From Candidatus Saccharimonadota bacterium (GTDB lineage: Bacteria; Patescibacteriota; Saccharimonadia; Saccharimonadales; Saccharimonadaceae), in assembly GCA_017513905.1 (NCBI GenBank), contig JAFWMR010000010.1, positions 124,001 to 188,000 on the forward strand: a stretch of DNA of 64,000 nt, in the 5' to 3' direction. This document shows, piece after piece, positions 9,696 to 19,454 of the stretch (positions are counted from its first letter, which is position 1; every line of letters starts with the position of its first letter). The notes beneath the pieces were generated by a model. The model ran no database searches. It was not told where the DNA came from and worked only from the letters and a program-made list of their open reading frames with translations. The translations under genes were made by a program, and so were the position numbers.

Positions 9696-11123
9696 ATGTC
9701 CAAAAAAACATACATTACCACTGCCATACCATACGTCAACGGTACCCCGCATGTCGGGCATGCGGTCGACTATTTATTAGCTGACGTTTATTACAAATAC
9801 TGTATTGAACGGGGAATTGAAGTACGTTTTCAAGCTGGAACCGACGAACACGGCAACAAAATTTACGATAAAGCTACAAGCTTAGGCATCCCCGTCAAGC
9901 AATACGTTAAAGACAATTCTGAGCGCTTTCGTAACTTTATTACGAAGCTTGGTGTCGAACCGACCGACTTTATTCGGACTACCGACCCAAATCACGAACG
10001 CCGCGTACAGCTCATTTGGCAAAAAATAACTGGTCATATTTATCCATCGACTTATGAAGGCTGGTACTGCTCTGGATGCGAAAGCTTTATCACAGACAAA
10101 GAATATGAGGAGACAAACGGCGTTTGCCCAGATCACCAAAAACCGTATGAACGGTTATCAGAAAAAAATTATTATTTACGTATTTCCGATTTCAAACAGC
10201 AAATCAAATCCGCTATCGAATCCGGAGAAATGCAGATCCTGCCAGAATTTCGTAAACGCGAAGTTCTAAAATTGCTAGAAACATCACCAGATGTATCGGT
10301 CTCTAGACCAAAGAAAAATCTTTCCTGGGGAATTCCAGTGCCTGGAGACACAGAGCAAGTCATGTATGTCTGGGTTGATGCACTTGCTAACTATCTTACT
10401 GTTCTCGGCTATCCAGAAGAAGACATCTCAGATTTTTGGCCAGCCGACGTTCAATTCGTCGGCAAGGATATTCTGCGCTTTCACGCTATTATTTGGCCAT
10501 CCATTCTACTCGCATTAGGGTTACCACTTCCTAAACGTATCTTATCTCATGGCCATGTCCTCGCTAACGGTCAAAAAATGAGCAAAAGTATTGGTAATGT
10601 AGTTGATCCTACCGAAATAATTGACAAATACGGCCTCGATCCATTCCGTTATTTCTTCCTTCGTCATATCGACACGTTCGCCGATTCCGACTTCACCTGG
10701 GATAAATTCAATGCTGCTTATAGTGGCGAATTAGCCAATGATCTAGGCAATCTCGTTCAACGTCTCGCAGTATTAAGCAATAAAAACTCCGTGTCATTAA
10801 ACGACAATGACACCATGGAGGCAAAACAAATAGCATTAGACAATCCAGAGTACTCAAAACTCATGCAAAATCTCGAATTCTCCAAAGCTTTTGACTACAT
10901 TTGGAGTTTAGTTCAGGATCTTAATAAAGAGATAAATGATAAACAACCATGGGCAGTTGCCAAAACCAATCCAGAAACGGCTAAGAGTATCTTGCTGGAA
11001 TTAGACAAAAAACTTCTCACCGTTACTTGTCTTCTGGCCCCGTTTCTCCCAGAAACCACCAAGAAAATCTTCGCCATCTTCGGTCGAACAATTACAATAC
11101 CTTCACCACTATTCCCCAAATAA
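9696..11123 (+). CDS. metG: Methionyl-tRNA synthetase, compact form
   Basis: Class I synthetase charging tRNA-Met. HIGH-like motif HVGH in PYVNGTPHVGHAV, the GTDEHGNKI motif, a zinc-knuckle-like segment with three Cys and one His (WYCSGCESF ... GVCPDHQKP), and KMSKSIGN. At 475 residues it lacks the C-terminal EMAP/Trbp111 tRNA-binding domain found in many bacteria. It lies 2 nt downstream of the tail-anchored protein gene and ends at a bidirectional terminator. Confidence 0.95.
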   Translation: MSKKTYITTAIPYVNGTPHVGHAVDYLLADVYYKYCIERGIEVRFQAGTDEHGNKIYDKATSLGIPVKQYVKDNSERFRNFITKLGVEPTDFIRTTDPNHERRVQLIWQKITGHIYPSTYEGWYCSGCESFITDKEYEETNGVCPDHQKPYERLSEKNYYLRISDFKQQIKSAIESGEMQILPEFRKREVLKLLETSPDVSVSRPKKNLSWGIPVPGDTEQVMYVWVDALANYLTVLGYPEEDISDFWPADVQFVGKDILRFHAIIWPSILLALGLPLPKRILSHGHVLANGQKMSKSIGNVVDPTEIIDKYGLDPFRYFFLRHIDTFADSDFTWDKFNAAYSGELANDLGNLVQRLAVLSNKNSVSLNDNDTMEAKQIALDNPEYSKLMQNLEFSKAFDYIWSLVQDLNKEINDKQPWAVAKTNPETAKSILLELDKKLLTVTCLLAPFLPETTKKIFAIFGRTITIPSPLFPK

Positions 11124-11140
11124 TTGAATTCATCACCAAA

Positions 11141-11166
11141 AAAGGCTATCATCCGATAGCCTTTTT
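11141..11166. terminator. Bidirectional terminator between metG and the aquaporin gene
   Basis: Inverted repeat AAAGGCTATC / GATAGCCTTT with a 4-nt loop, A-rich on the left and T-rich on the right, so it can end both converging genes. Confidence 0.85.
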
Positions 11167-11183
11167 AAAAATACTATTATATT

Positions 11184-12137
11184 TTACTCTTCGACAAGCG
11201 TCTCAGCAACATCAGACAAATAGAAACCTATGACACCACCTACCATAGGGAACACAACGTATGTAGCCAATGCAATTCCAATTCCGCCGAGCAACTCTCC
11301 TACACCATTTGCAGTCTGCGGCAAAATCTGATACATCAAAGCAACCGCTGGGTTAAGAATAAAAGTACCATCAAGCGAGAAGTAGTTTGCAGTAATAATA
11401 TAGGCAAGAACTAACGCCAAAATTGTACCGCCAGATACAACCGCGGCAAAAGTAAGGGAACTATGACGATACTGCTGTGCGCGGCAAAAGAAAAAGCCAA
11501 TAATTGCAGCGCCAAAGAACTCAATCATTGAAACAGCCCAGAACATTCCATCTGGAGTTGCAGTCATGCCAGGAAGTTCCACCTCTGAACCGCTAGCACT
11601 TACAAATGCTTTAACAATCATGAGACCTAACCACGCACCAACTACCTGAGAAAGCAGATAAAGTACGCCGCGAATTACGGAAATCCTACGAGTCGCCATC
11701 ATACCAACTGTAGCAATTGGGTTCAAGTTCGCACCTGATAGTCTATGCACAGCCACAATAATAACGATAAAGATCAAAAGCAAATATAGCAATTGATAAA
11801 GGCCAAGAGTTAAAATCAACATCGTGATGAACATCGTACCGAAAATCTCACCAAGGAGCGCACCGTAAGTCTTTTTCTCTTTAAAAATTGTTAAGATATT
11901 TTCGTTCTCGGTGTATTTTTTCGCAAAGAACTTCTTCCAGAAGCCGGCTTTCTTTTCAACTTTCACCTCAGGTTTTGTTTCAACCTTCTCAGCTTTATCT
12001 TTTTCTACTTTGACAGTCTTTGCAGACTTCTTACCCACAGTTTTCTTGTCCACCTTTTTATCGTTATCAAGAAGTTTTTCTTCTTTTACGGATTGGTTCG
12101 TCTTAGGTTTCTTACCAGACTTTTTGGATTTAGCCAT
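11184..12137 (-). CDS. MIP-family channel (aquaporin/glycerol facilitator type) with basic N-terminal extension
   Basis: Membrane channel for water or small solutes. The 317 residues start with about 85 Lys-rich cytosolic residues, unusual for the family, followed by six TM segments. The two half-helix signatures are present: SGANLNPIAT (NPI instead of the usual NPA) and FILNPAVAL (second NPA). Substrate cannot be told from sequence alone. AGGAGG ends 3 nt before the ATG, a tight spacing, and TATAAT lies about 30 nt further upstream. It converges on metG. Confidence 0.85.
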   Translation of the reverse strand: MAKSKKSGKKPKTNQSVKEEKLLDNDKKVDKKTVGKKSAKTVKVEKDKAEKVETKPEVKVEKKAGFWKKFFAKKYTENENILTIFKEKKTYGALLGEIFGTMFITMLILTLGLYQLLYLLLIFIVIIVAVHRLSGANLNPIATVGMMATRRISVIRGVLYLLSQVVGAWLGLMIVKAFVSASGSEVELPGMTATPDGMFWAVSMIEFFGAAIIGFFFCRAQQYRHSSLTFAAVVSGGTILALVLAYIITANYFSLDGTFILNPAVALMYQILPQTANGVGELLGGIGIALATYVVFPMVGGVIGFYLSDVAETLVEE

Positions 12138-12242
12138 AAACCTCCTTAGTTGATATTTGTACGCATTATATCACACTTTTACCGAATATGATATAATAGA
12201 CTAACAAATTCGAAAAATTGAAGAAGAAAAAGGAGATAGAAT

Positions 12243-12476
12243 ATGGGCGTAATGGTCACTAAAGATGAAGACGACAACCGTGCCTTATCGCGTAGAATTA
12301 ATGCCGATCTCAAAGAGAAAGTTGAGCGTACACAATTAGCCGACGGTGAAGACCCAGATTTTATTGCCAATTCAGAATATTTCGAACAATACGAAAAAAC
12401 AGGCCGCTTCGGATGGGTATGGTTTGTTTTGGTCATCCTAGCCGTTGCCTCGCTCGTGTTTATTATTCTTCTCTAA
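12243..12476 (+). CDS. Small membrane protein, unknown function
   Basis: 77 residues: a charged N-terminus (about 1-55, including EDPDFIANSEYFEQYEKTGR) and one C-terminal TM helix (WVWFVLVILAVASLVFIILL). Function unknown. It has TATAAT near 12190, a leader of about 45 nt and the SD AAAAAGGAG 8 nt before the ATG. pheS starts 28 nt downstream from its own leaderless promoter. It is compact and well initiated, so probably real. Confidence 0.7.
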   Translation: MGVMVTKDEDDNRALSRRINADLKEKVERTQLADGEDPDFIANSEYFEQYEKTGRFGWVWFVLVILAVASLVFIILL

Positions 12477-12491
12477 TCTGTTTTCTAGTGA

Positions 12492-12504
12492 TATAATATA
12501 TATC
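12492..12504 (+). promoter_or_regulatory. Leaderless promoter of pheS
   Basis: TATAAT at 12492-12497, then 7 nt to ATG 12505; no SD. Confidence 0.7.
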
Positions 12505-13452
12505 ATGTCAAGTCTAGAAGAATTGAAACTCGAGTTGAAAAAACTCGGGCAAGAGTACGCCAAAATTAAAACCATGCCCGAAGCCGAACGCAAATCTTTC
12601 GGCGAAAAACTCAACGCCAGAAAAAGCGCTATCCTTACGGCCATCCATAAGCAAGAAGAGATTGCCGAATCTGTCAACATTGAACCAATCGATCTTACCG
12701 CTCCTTTTGGCGAAAACACTAAACCTTTTAAACCAACACGTGGGACCAAACATCCACTTACGACCGAACTTGATCGCGTTGCTGAAATATATCGACAAAT
12801 GGGCTTTAACGTCATTGAAGCGCGCCAACTCGATGATGAATTTCATATGTTTGATTCTCTAAACTTCCCAACCGGACATCCTGCTCGTGACGGATATGAT
12901 ACTTTCCGAACCAGCGAGGGCTTCATACCCCCAGCTCACACATCCACCATGCAATATCGTGCGCTCACTCGTTTTCGTGACCATCTGGATAAATACGGCC
13001 AAATTGCCGTTGTGGTACCAGGTCGCGTTTTTAGAAATGAAGACGTCGACGCCACCCATGAGCATACATTCTATCAATGCGAAGGCGTATTTGTATCTAG
13101 AGATGCCACGTTAGGACAACTCTTGGCTACCTGGCAGAATTTCTTCGAGACATATTACGGTCAAAAACTTCACATCAAAACCCAACCTGGATTCTTCCCG
13201 TTTACCGAACCAAGTTTAGAATTCCAAATTGAAAAACCAAAATCTCTCAGCGGCAAGGGTGATGGTTGGCTAGAGATGGGCGGCTGCGGCATGATTCATC
13301 CCAACGTACTAAGAACAGCCGGCATCAATCCAGAAGTCTACAAGGGCTTCGCGTGGGGCGGCGGCATTGATAGGCTCGTTATGCTGAAATTCGGGATCAA
13401 TGATGTCCGATACTTCGAATCAGGCAAACTAGAATTCTTGAAGGAGTTTTAA
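12505..13452 (+). CDS. pheS: Phenylalanyl-tRNA synthetase alpha subunit
   Basis: Class II catalytic subunit of the (alpha-beta)2 PheRS. N-terminal coiled coil (about 1-60), then motif-2-like GRVFRNEDVDATHEHTFYQ, FPFTEPSLEF and GFAWGGGIDRLVMLKFG (motif 3). At 315 residues it is slightly short. A longer frame begins at 12445, but ATG 12505 fits the family N-terminus and the -10 spacing. pheT follows 3 nt after the stop. Confidence 0.96.
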   Translation: MSSLEELKLELKKLGQEYAKIKTMPEAERKSFGEKLNARKSAILTAIHKQEEIAESVNIEPIDLTAPFGENTKPFKPTRGTKHPLTTELDRVAEIYRQMGFNVIEARQLDDEFHMFDSLNFPTGHPARDGYDTFRTSEGFIPPAHTSTMQYRALTRFRDHLDKYGQIAVVVPGRVFRNEDVDATHEHTFYQCEGVFVSRDATLGQLLATWQNFFETYYGQKLHIKTQPGFFPFTEPSLEFQIEKPKSLSGKGDGWLEMGGCGMIHPNVLRTAGINPEVYKGFAWGGGIDRLVMLKFGINDVRYFESGKLEFLKEF

Positions 13453-13455
13453 TCT

Positions 13456-15930
13456 ATGCTAATCTCACTAAATGAACTCAAAAAACTAGTCAAAATCACC
13501 GTCGCCGACGACGAGCTTTTTCGACTTATAGGATCTCGCCTCGTCGAAATCGAAAGAGTTGAAGACTTAGCTCCAAAGTACAAAAAAATCTACGCTGCAA
13601 AAGTCATAGATTGTGAAGATATCCCAGAAACGCATCTTCACCTTTGCAAAATTGACGCCGGCGACAAGTTAAATGCCGAAATTGATACAGAACACAATAA
13701 TTATATTCAAGTTGTATGCGGTGCGCCAAACGTCAAAAAAGGGATGATGGCAGCTTGGATCGCTCCTGGAGCAATCGTTCCTGCAACCTACGGAACTCCT
13801 GAACCGTTCGAAATATCCGCTCGCAAACTCCGCGGCTTCATGAGCTACGGTATGCTTGCTGCAGCCGATGAACTTGCTCTAGGTACAGATCACGACGGCA
13901 TCATTGAGCTCGACCCAAAAAATGCCAAACCAGGCGATGCTATCGTCGATATTTTAGATTTAAATGACAAAATCATCGAAGTCGAAAATAAATCTCTTAC
14001 TCACCGACCAGATTGCTTCGGACTTATTGGATTCGCACGCGAAGTTGCTGGCGTTTTAGGACAACCATTCGATATCAATTATGACGAAATAGAAAAAACG
14101 ATTTACGACAACACCGCAACATCAAAAAACGCCAACAAACTTATTGTCAAAATTTCCGATTACTCAATTTGTCCTCGTTACGCCGCTCGTGTATTTACTT
14201 TCAAATCTCTTCCAGAACGCTCGCCGTATCTAACTGCAGACGACATTTTTCTAATTAAAGCTGGCATGAAACCGATTTCACCAATCGTAGACGCTACAAA
14301 TCTAATAATGCTTCGTACTGGGCAACCCCTACATGCATTTGATTATGATAAGTTTGTCAAAATAGACGGGTCCAATAACCCAAAAATAGGCATACGCTTG
14401 GCTAGAAAAGGCGAAAAACTCCTTCTTCTCGATGGTGAAGAAGTCGAATTGATAGACACGGATATCGTAATCACTAGCGGAGATACGCCAGTCGCGCTAG
14501 CTGGAGCTATGGGCGGGGATTCAACTAAGATCGACAAAGATACAAAGAAAATCATTGTCGAAATCGCTTGCTTCTCACTGTACAATCTGCGCAAAACTCA
14601 GATGGCTCACGGTATATTTAGCGAGGCCATCACAAGGTTCACTAAAGGACGTCCAGCTTTCGATATCGAGCCGGCCATTGTCGAAGCGCTTGATGTATTT
14701 AAGAAGCTTGGCGGAGAAAATACAGGATCAGTCCTCGACGTGAACGCAAATATTTACGATGAAAAAGGTGAACCTAAGCATGCAATTGTCAACATTACGG
14801 CCGCAGAAATCAACGCGCTCCTTGGCTCTGATTATTCCGAAGAACTAATTATTAAAACCTTGACGAACACCGGTTTTAAAATTACAAGAAAAAACAGCGA
14901 GTTAGAAATTGTCGCTCCATTATGGCGTACTGATATCCACATAAAAGAAGACATTATAGAAGAAGTTGGGCGCCTTCTTGGTTTCGATAATCTCCCGATT
15001 AATTTCCCGCAACGCCCATTTGTATGCTCAGAGATCGATCCGATGCTAGCATTCAAAACAAAACTCCGTATCATACTCTCCGATCGTCTAAGTGCTAATG
15101 AGGTTTTAACTTATTCTTTTGTCAGTAAAACTCTTCAAGAAAAAGTCGGTGAAGACTCTCAAGATTCATACCAAATAGTTAATTCAATATCGCCAGAACT
15201 TGAATGTTTTCGTCAAAGCATAGTTCCGTCTCTTCTCGATAAAATACGAGATAACGAGAAAACAGGCTTCGAAGACTTTACGCTTTACGAACTTAATCAG
15301 GTCACTAAGAAAGCGTGGGGGCTAAACGACGAAAAAGTCCCAGTTATGAAAACGCAACTCGGACTTACAACTTTCGGTGATTACTATCAAGCCAAGTATT
15401 TCCTCAGTGAGCTTAGCCGCACTATGAATCTTAACTTTGAACTCCAGCCTATAGAAAAATCCTCTCTTCTCGAGCCGCTGCATGCAGCTGCCATCTATCT
15501 TAATGATACGCAAATTGGCGAGCTTGGTGAGATTAAATCATCCATTTTGAGACAGTTCAAGCTTACGTCTACTATATCCGCGCTCACCATCAATCTTGAT
15601 TCGTGCCTATCCGCCGATAAAAAACAGAAAACGTCTATAAAACTTTCTAAATTCCCGTCAGTTTCACGCGATTTAACTCTCCGTGTAGCAAACGAAGCAA
15701 AATATATCGACATCGAATCTGGTATCAAGGAAGTTTTAAGCAAAATTTCAGATATCATATATATAATCAAGCCAGTCTCTATATTTAGAAAACCGAAAGA
15801 AAATCATAAAAATCTATCCTTCCACTTAGAAATCGCAAGTAAAACAAAAACCCTCGATTCCAAAGAAATATCTGATATAATAGAGCAAGTAACAAATAGT
15901 CTCAAGACACTCGGTGCGGAAGTAGTCTAG
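13456..15930 (+). CDS. pheT: Phenylalanyl-tRNA synthetase beta subunit
   Basis: Structural and editing subunit of PheRS, 824 residues. In order: N-terminal OB-fold tRNA-binding domain (VVCGAPNVKKGM region, about 45-150), B3/B4 editing domain (about 200-400), B5 domain (about 410-490), catalytic-like module (about 500-700) and C-terminal ferredoxin-like anticodon-binding domain (KFPSVSRDLTLRV, about 725-824). Complete, with no frameshift. Operon with pheS. Confidence 0.96.
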   Translation: MLISLNELKKLVKITVADDELFRLIGSRLVEIERVEDLAPKYKKIYAAKVIDCEDIPETHLHLCKIDAGDKLNAEIDTEHNNYIQVVCGAPNVKKGMMAAWIAPGAIVPATYGTPEPFEISARKLRGFMSYGMLAAADELALGTDHDGIIELDPKNAKPGDAIVDILDLNDKIIEVENKSLTHRPDCFGLIGFAREVAGVLGQPFDINYDEIEKTIYDNTATSKNANKLIVKISDYSICPRYAARVFTFKSLPERSPYLTADDIFLIKAGMKPISPIVDATNLIMLRTGQPLHAFDYDKFVKIDGSNNPKIGIRLARKGEKLLLLDGEEVELIDTDIVITSGDTPVALAGAMGGDSTKIDKDTKKIIVEIACFSLYNLRKTQMAHGIFSEAITRFTKGRPAFDIEPAIVEALDVFKKLGGENTGSVLDVNANIYDEKGEPKHAIVNITAAEINALLGSDYSEELIIKTLTNTGFKITRKNSELEIVAPLWRTDIHIKEDIIEEVGRLLGFDNLPINFPQRPFVCSEIDPMLAFKTKLRIILSDRLSANEVLTYSFVSKTLQEKVGEDSQDSYQIVNSISPELECFRQSIVPSLLDKIRDNEKTGFEDFTLYELNQVTKKAWGLNDEKVPVMKTQLGLTTFGDYYQAKYFLSELSRTMNLNFELQPIEKSSLLEPLHAAAIYLNDTQIGELGEIKSSILRQFKLTSTISALTINLDSCLSADKKQKTSIKLSKFPSVSRDLTLRVANEAKYIDIESGIKEVLSKISDIIYIIKPVSIFRKPKENHKNLSFHLEIASKTKTLDSKEISDIIEQVTNSLKTLGAEVV

Positions 15931-15950
15931 ATAACCTAAGGAGGTATTAT

Positions 15951-16700
15951 ATGCAAGAAAAAGACTTAAAGCCATCTGCTAAGCAGCGCATAATTTTCGC
16001 ACTAGTAGCAATAGTTCTGCTCGGTTCATCCATCGCAGCTTACGCTCTGATTGTTATGGGGAAGGGAAATGTCAACTACTCCAAAATGAGCATGGATCAA
16101 TTACAGACAGCCTATAGTGAAAAAGCCGCCGAATTGGATATTGAAGCGGCCGAACTATCTAAGAAGTATTTTGAAGAGTTTAAATCCTACAAAAAGAATG
16201 TCAAAGCCTATAATTCCACCACGGCAAACAGTAATGGTATTCAATCCAAAGATCTTAAAGAAGGCGATGGCGCCGAAGTAGGCAACTCCAACTACTCCGC
16301 ATACTATATTGGTTGGTGTTCTGATGAGTCAATTTTCGACTCTTCATTCGATAGCTTTGAGGAACCAACCGCGCTCAAAGCTCCTCTTACCGTATCCGAA
16401 AATTCTCTTATCGAAGGGTGGTATCTTGGTACTGATGGGATGAAAATTGGCGGTATCCGTGAAATGACTATTCCAGGCTCACTTGCCTACGGTGACTCGC
16501 AAGAAATCTGCGGATCCACAAACTCTCCACTTAAATTCATTGTTATGGCCGTTGAAACCAGCGAACGTCTAAAAGAGCTTAATGCTGAGATGGACAAAAT
16601 ATACACCGCGCTCTCTAACGCATATATGCAGTCATACTCTTCCGATTACGATAATTACGATGAAGGTTCTTACGAAGAGGACGCTACCATCGAGGAATAA
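15951..16700 (+). CDS. Membrane-anchored FKBP-type peptidyl-prolyl isomerase
   Basis: Folding helper for exported proteins. N-terminal anchor (about residues 14-36), a helical linker (about 45-95), then an FKBP fold (about 100-205) with the order DLKEGDGAEV, YYIGW, SLIEGWYLGTDGMKIGG and REMTIPGSLAYGD, followed by SPLKFIVMAVE. An acidic Tyr-rich tail ends the 249-residue protein. The aromatic pocket is only partly conserved, so activity is uncertain. A perfect SD (AAGGAGG) lies 7 nt before the ATG. It follows pheT closely. Confidence 0.8.
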   Translation: MQEKDLKPSAKQRIIFALVAIVLLGSSIAAYALIVMGKGNVNYSKMSMDQLQTAYSEKAAELDIEAAELSKKYFEEFKSYKKNVKAYNSTTANSNGIQSKDLKEGDGAEVGNSNYSAYYIGWCSDESIFDSSFDSFEEPTALKAPLTVSENSLIEGWYLGTDGMKIGGIREMTIPGSLAYGDSQEICGSTNSPLKFIVMAVETSERLKELNAEMDKIYTALSNAYMQSYSSDYDNYDEGSYEEDATIEE

Positions 16701-16705
16701 ACCCC

Positions 16706-18133
16706 GTGAGCGCACCCACATTCTTTTTCTATGACCTCGAAACATCCGGCTTGTCCGGTAGCGATGACCGCATCATGCAGTTTGCTGGGCGCCGCACAAA
16801 TCTTAATTTAGAACCGACGGGTGAACCGGTTAATATATTAGTCAAGCTAGATGACGACACTCTGCCATCACCATCCGCCATCCTCACGACAAAAATCACA
16901 CCACAAAAAACACTGGAAGACGGAATATCGGAACGTGAACTCGCCAGAACGCTAAGTCAAGAAATCTTCACCCCCGATACAATTATTTTGGGCTTCAACT
17001 CCGTACGTTTCGATGACAAGTTCATTCAGCATCTTTTCTGGCGCAATTTCTATGATCCATACGAATGGCAATGGAAAGATGGACGTAGTCGCTGGGACAT
17101 GTTAGATGTCGTTCGCCTCACTCGCGCACTCCGCCCCGAAAACATTAATTGGCCAGTCGCGGAAGATGGTAAGCCAACTAATCGTCTCGAATTAATAACC
17201 AAAGCAAACGGCATATCTCATGAATCAGCACACGACGCCCTATCAGACGTCAACGCCCTCATCGACGTCACGCGCCTTATTCGCGACAATCAACCAAGGC
17301 TCTTCGGCTATCTATTCAAGCTGCGTGACAAAAGAGAAGTTAAAACCATTGTCAATCTCGATAATCCTGAACCTTTTGTTTATGCGTCCGGCAGATATGG
17401 TTCAGCACACAATTTCACTACCGTTTGTATTCCTGTTCTCCCAGGGAAAAACGGCAATTGTCTAGTTTATGACTTACGCTATAATCTAGACGAGCTTCTC
17501 GATGAGCTCAAAAAACAAGCGCCCGACTATCTTGCGAATCAAACCATCAAGCTACGCGATTACCTGTTTCCAAAATTCAAAGAACTAGCCTATAATCGTT
17601 GCCCAGCTGTTGCGCCAATCAATGTTCTTGATAGCGGAGACGGCTGGAACAAAATCAACTTATCTAAAAAACTAATCAAAACAAATCTAGAATCTCTTCA
17701 AAACCATCCTGAGATTCTAGATCGAATCAAGTCCGAGCATCTTGCAGACAAATATGATAAACCTCCAGTTGATGCCGAAACTGCCTTATACGATGGGTTC
17801 ACTCCGGACAATGATCGTGTCCACCTTACGGCAATACGCTCCATGGATGAAAAAAACTTGGCCGACTTTCACCCGAATTTCACAGACGAGCGACTGCCAG
17901 AATTGTTGCTACATTATAAAGCCAAAAACTTTCCTAACTCTCTATCTGAAGATGAAACAGCCAAATGGCAGGCTTATCGTGCTGCTCGCCTTAATAGGCA
18001 GGCTCCAGCTTTCCTCGCTGAGCTCCAAAAATACCAGAAGGACCCAGAAGTTACAAAAAATAAAGACAAATCATTTCTACTTGACGAGCTTATGCTCTGG
18101 TATCAAAGTCTACAAGATAACGATTATCAATAA
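16706..18133 (+). CDS. sbcB: Exodeoxyribonuclease I (ExoI, SbcB-type)
   Basis: 3'-5' single-strand DNA exonuclease used in recombination and mismatch repair. The N-terminal DEDD domain shows FYDLETSG (Asp/Glu), GFNSVRFDDKFI, RNFYDPYEWQW, SRWDMLDVVRLTRALRPE and HDALSDVNALIDV. The ExoI-specific SH3-like and helical regions follow. 475 residues is the normal length. Starts at GTG 16706, 5 nt after the FKBP stop. ExoI of this type is best known from gammaproteobacteria, so its presence here is worth a phylogeny. Confidence 0.9.
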   Translation: MSAPTFFFYDLETSGLSGSDDRIMQFAGRRTNLNLEPTGEPVNILVKLDDDTLPSPSAILTTKITPQKTLEDGISERELARTLSQEIFTPDTIILGFNSVRFDDKFIQHLFWRNFYDPYEWQWKDGRSRWDMLDVVRLTRALRPENINWPVAEDGKPTNRLELITKANGISHESAHDALSDVNALIDVTRLIRDNQPRLFGYLFKLRDKREVKTIVNLDNPEPFVYASGRYGSAHNFTTVCIPVLPGKNGNCLVYDLRYNLDELLDELKKQAPDYLANQTIKLRDYLFPKFKELAYNRCPAVAPINVLDSGDGWNKINLSKKLIKTNLESLQNHPEILDRIKSEHLADKYDKPPVDAETALYDGFTPDNDRVHLTAIRSMDEKNLADFHPNFTDERLPELLLHYKAKNFPNSLSEDETAKWQAYRAARLNRQAPAFLAELQKYQKDPEVTKNKDKSFLLDELMLWYQSLQDNDYQ

Positions 18134-18135
18134 GA

Positions 18136-18160
18136 AAAGCCCCTTTTAAAGGGGCTTCGT
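18136..18160. terminator. Bidirectional terminator between sbcB and the NTPase-CYTH gene
   Basis: Inverted repeat AAGCCCCTTT / AAAGGGGCTT between two converging genes. Confidence 0.8.
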
Positions 18161-18172
18161 TAATGTTATAGA

Positions 18173-19306
18173 TCAGATTTTCATCGGCAACCGGCCACCA
18201 GTCCGCGCAATCTCACGACTGCTAAAGCGCTGATCGTAGGTCACTTCATCGACGACTTCAATCCACGGAGGCAGAGTCACTTTTTCAAGTTTGTCGCGTA
18301 CATCCACATCAAGCAGTGCATAGTTCCTCGGTTCAGGAAAGATATCGATCTCAAAATAGTGATGGTTAGCCTGGTCCAGGAAACAATACCTTGTCTTATG
18401 AATCGGTGTCATATCGGGATCAGCGTTAATCAACAGCTTCACATAATCGTCCCTCTCCAAGCGGCTCTCCAGTTCAATAGGATGAGCTGGATCGCCCGCG
18501 TCATGTTTGACAACCTTCGTAAAGCTGAAATCTCCATTGATTCCACGCTGACGCACATACACCTCTTCATTCCTACCAGACATTAAATACGTCTGCAGAA
18601 TTTCAACCTTACGGCAGCTTGTATCGGTCCCAAGATAATCCTCGTTCGGATAATTGATCAGGAACCTCCGCCTAGTCTCCAGCGGTTCAGATTCACCAAG
18701 AACTTCTGCAATTTTAGCCATCAGCAACTGAAGTTTCTTCTTGAACGTAAGACCATCATTGGAAATCACATAGAAATTCTTGTGTCCAGCCCACGCCTCC
18801 TGCGTAGCGATATCCAGCAGAATAGCCTCCCTAGGAGTCTCCTTCCGCGCTGCGTTGCTCACCAACGAATAATACTTTTCAGCTCCGTCAGCAGCCGTGA
18901 CGAGATGGAAAACCGCATCATAACGGTCAAACGCCTGCTGCAAAGTAATGCCGGCTTCCTTAAGCAAGCTATGGAATGTCTTCTCAGGCACATAAGCACG
19001 GCCATCACAGGCGCCACGATCACACACGAACAGAATTTTCTGTTCAGGTGGAAGAATGGTGTTCTGAGCAGCCCATTCCAAACGATTCTCGTCATCGAGC
19101 TGCTTCAAGAGAATCATTTTCTGGAAATTGTACAGGGAAACAAAATCATTGGGACGAATGCCAGACATAATCAGCTGAGTCGCAACTTCATTGACGACAA
19201 TCACCTTCCAACCCAACTTTTCAAAGTTACTCACGGTCCAACTCAAAGCAGTAGTTTTGCCAGCACAGGGACCACCAGTCAAGACTATCTTTTTAACGAT
19301 AGCCAC
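18173..19306 (-). CDS. P-loop NTPase (AAA_28-like) fused to a CYTH-like domain
   Basis: The N-terminal half (about residues 1-185) has the P-loop GGPCAGKTT and a CDRGACDGRAYV stretch, resembling NadR-like or AAA_28 kinase domains. The C-terminal half (about 190-377) resembles CYTH triphosphate-tunnel domains (ETRRRFLINYP, KVEILQTYLM, EVYVRQRG, HPIELESRL). CYTH enzymes hydrolyse inorganic or nucleoside triphosphates; the EXEXK motif is degenerate here. The start is taken as GTG 19306, not TTG 19324, because AAGGAGG lies 8 nt before that GTG. It has the cassette layout. Substrate unknown. Confidence 0.7.
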   Translation of the reverse strand: MAIVKKIVLTGGPCAGKTTALSWTVSNFEKLGWKVIVVNEVATQLIMSGIRPNDFVSLYNFQKMILLKQLDDENRLEWAAQNTILPPEQKILFVCDRGACDGRAYVPEKTFHSLLKEAGITLQQAFDRYDAVFHLVTAADGAEKYYSLVSNAARKETPREAILLDIATQEAWAGHKNFYVISNDGLTFKKKLQLLMAKIAEVLGESEPLETRRRFLINYPNEDYLGTDTSCRKVEILQTYLMSGRNEEVYVRQRGINGDFSFTKVVKHDAGDPAHPIELESRLERDDYVKLLINADPDMTPIHKTRYCFLDQANHHYFEIDIFPEPRNYALLDVDVRDKLEKVTLPPWIEVVDEVTYDQRFSSREIARTGGRLPMKI

Positions 19307-19338
19307 CCAAATCGCCTCCTTCAATCATATTAAAGAAC

Positions 19339-19399
19339 TCTCCCGTCAACCAACGGTAGTATTATTATACCATATATCGTAAAATAATCAATCTAGACC
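19339..19399 (-). promoter_or_regulatory. Cassette promoter and 5' stem-loop of the NTPase-CYTH gene
   Basis: On the minus strand TTGATT is followed by 16 nt and TATAAT. A small stem CCGT/ACGG with a 6-nt loop lies near the predicted RNA start, then the SD AAGGAGG. This is the same order as in the other accessory cassettes. Confidence 0.55.
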
Positions 19400-19454
19400 T
19401 CTGGACATTTCCAGAAAAAACCGTTATAATAAATAAGTTTAAACGGATTTTTTT

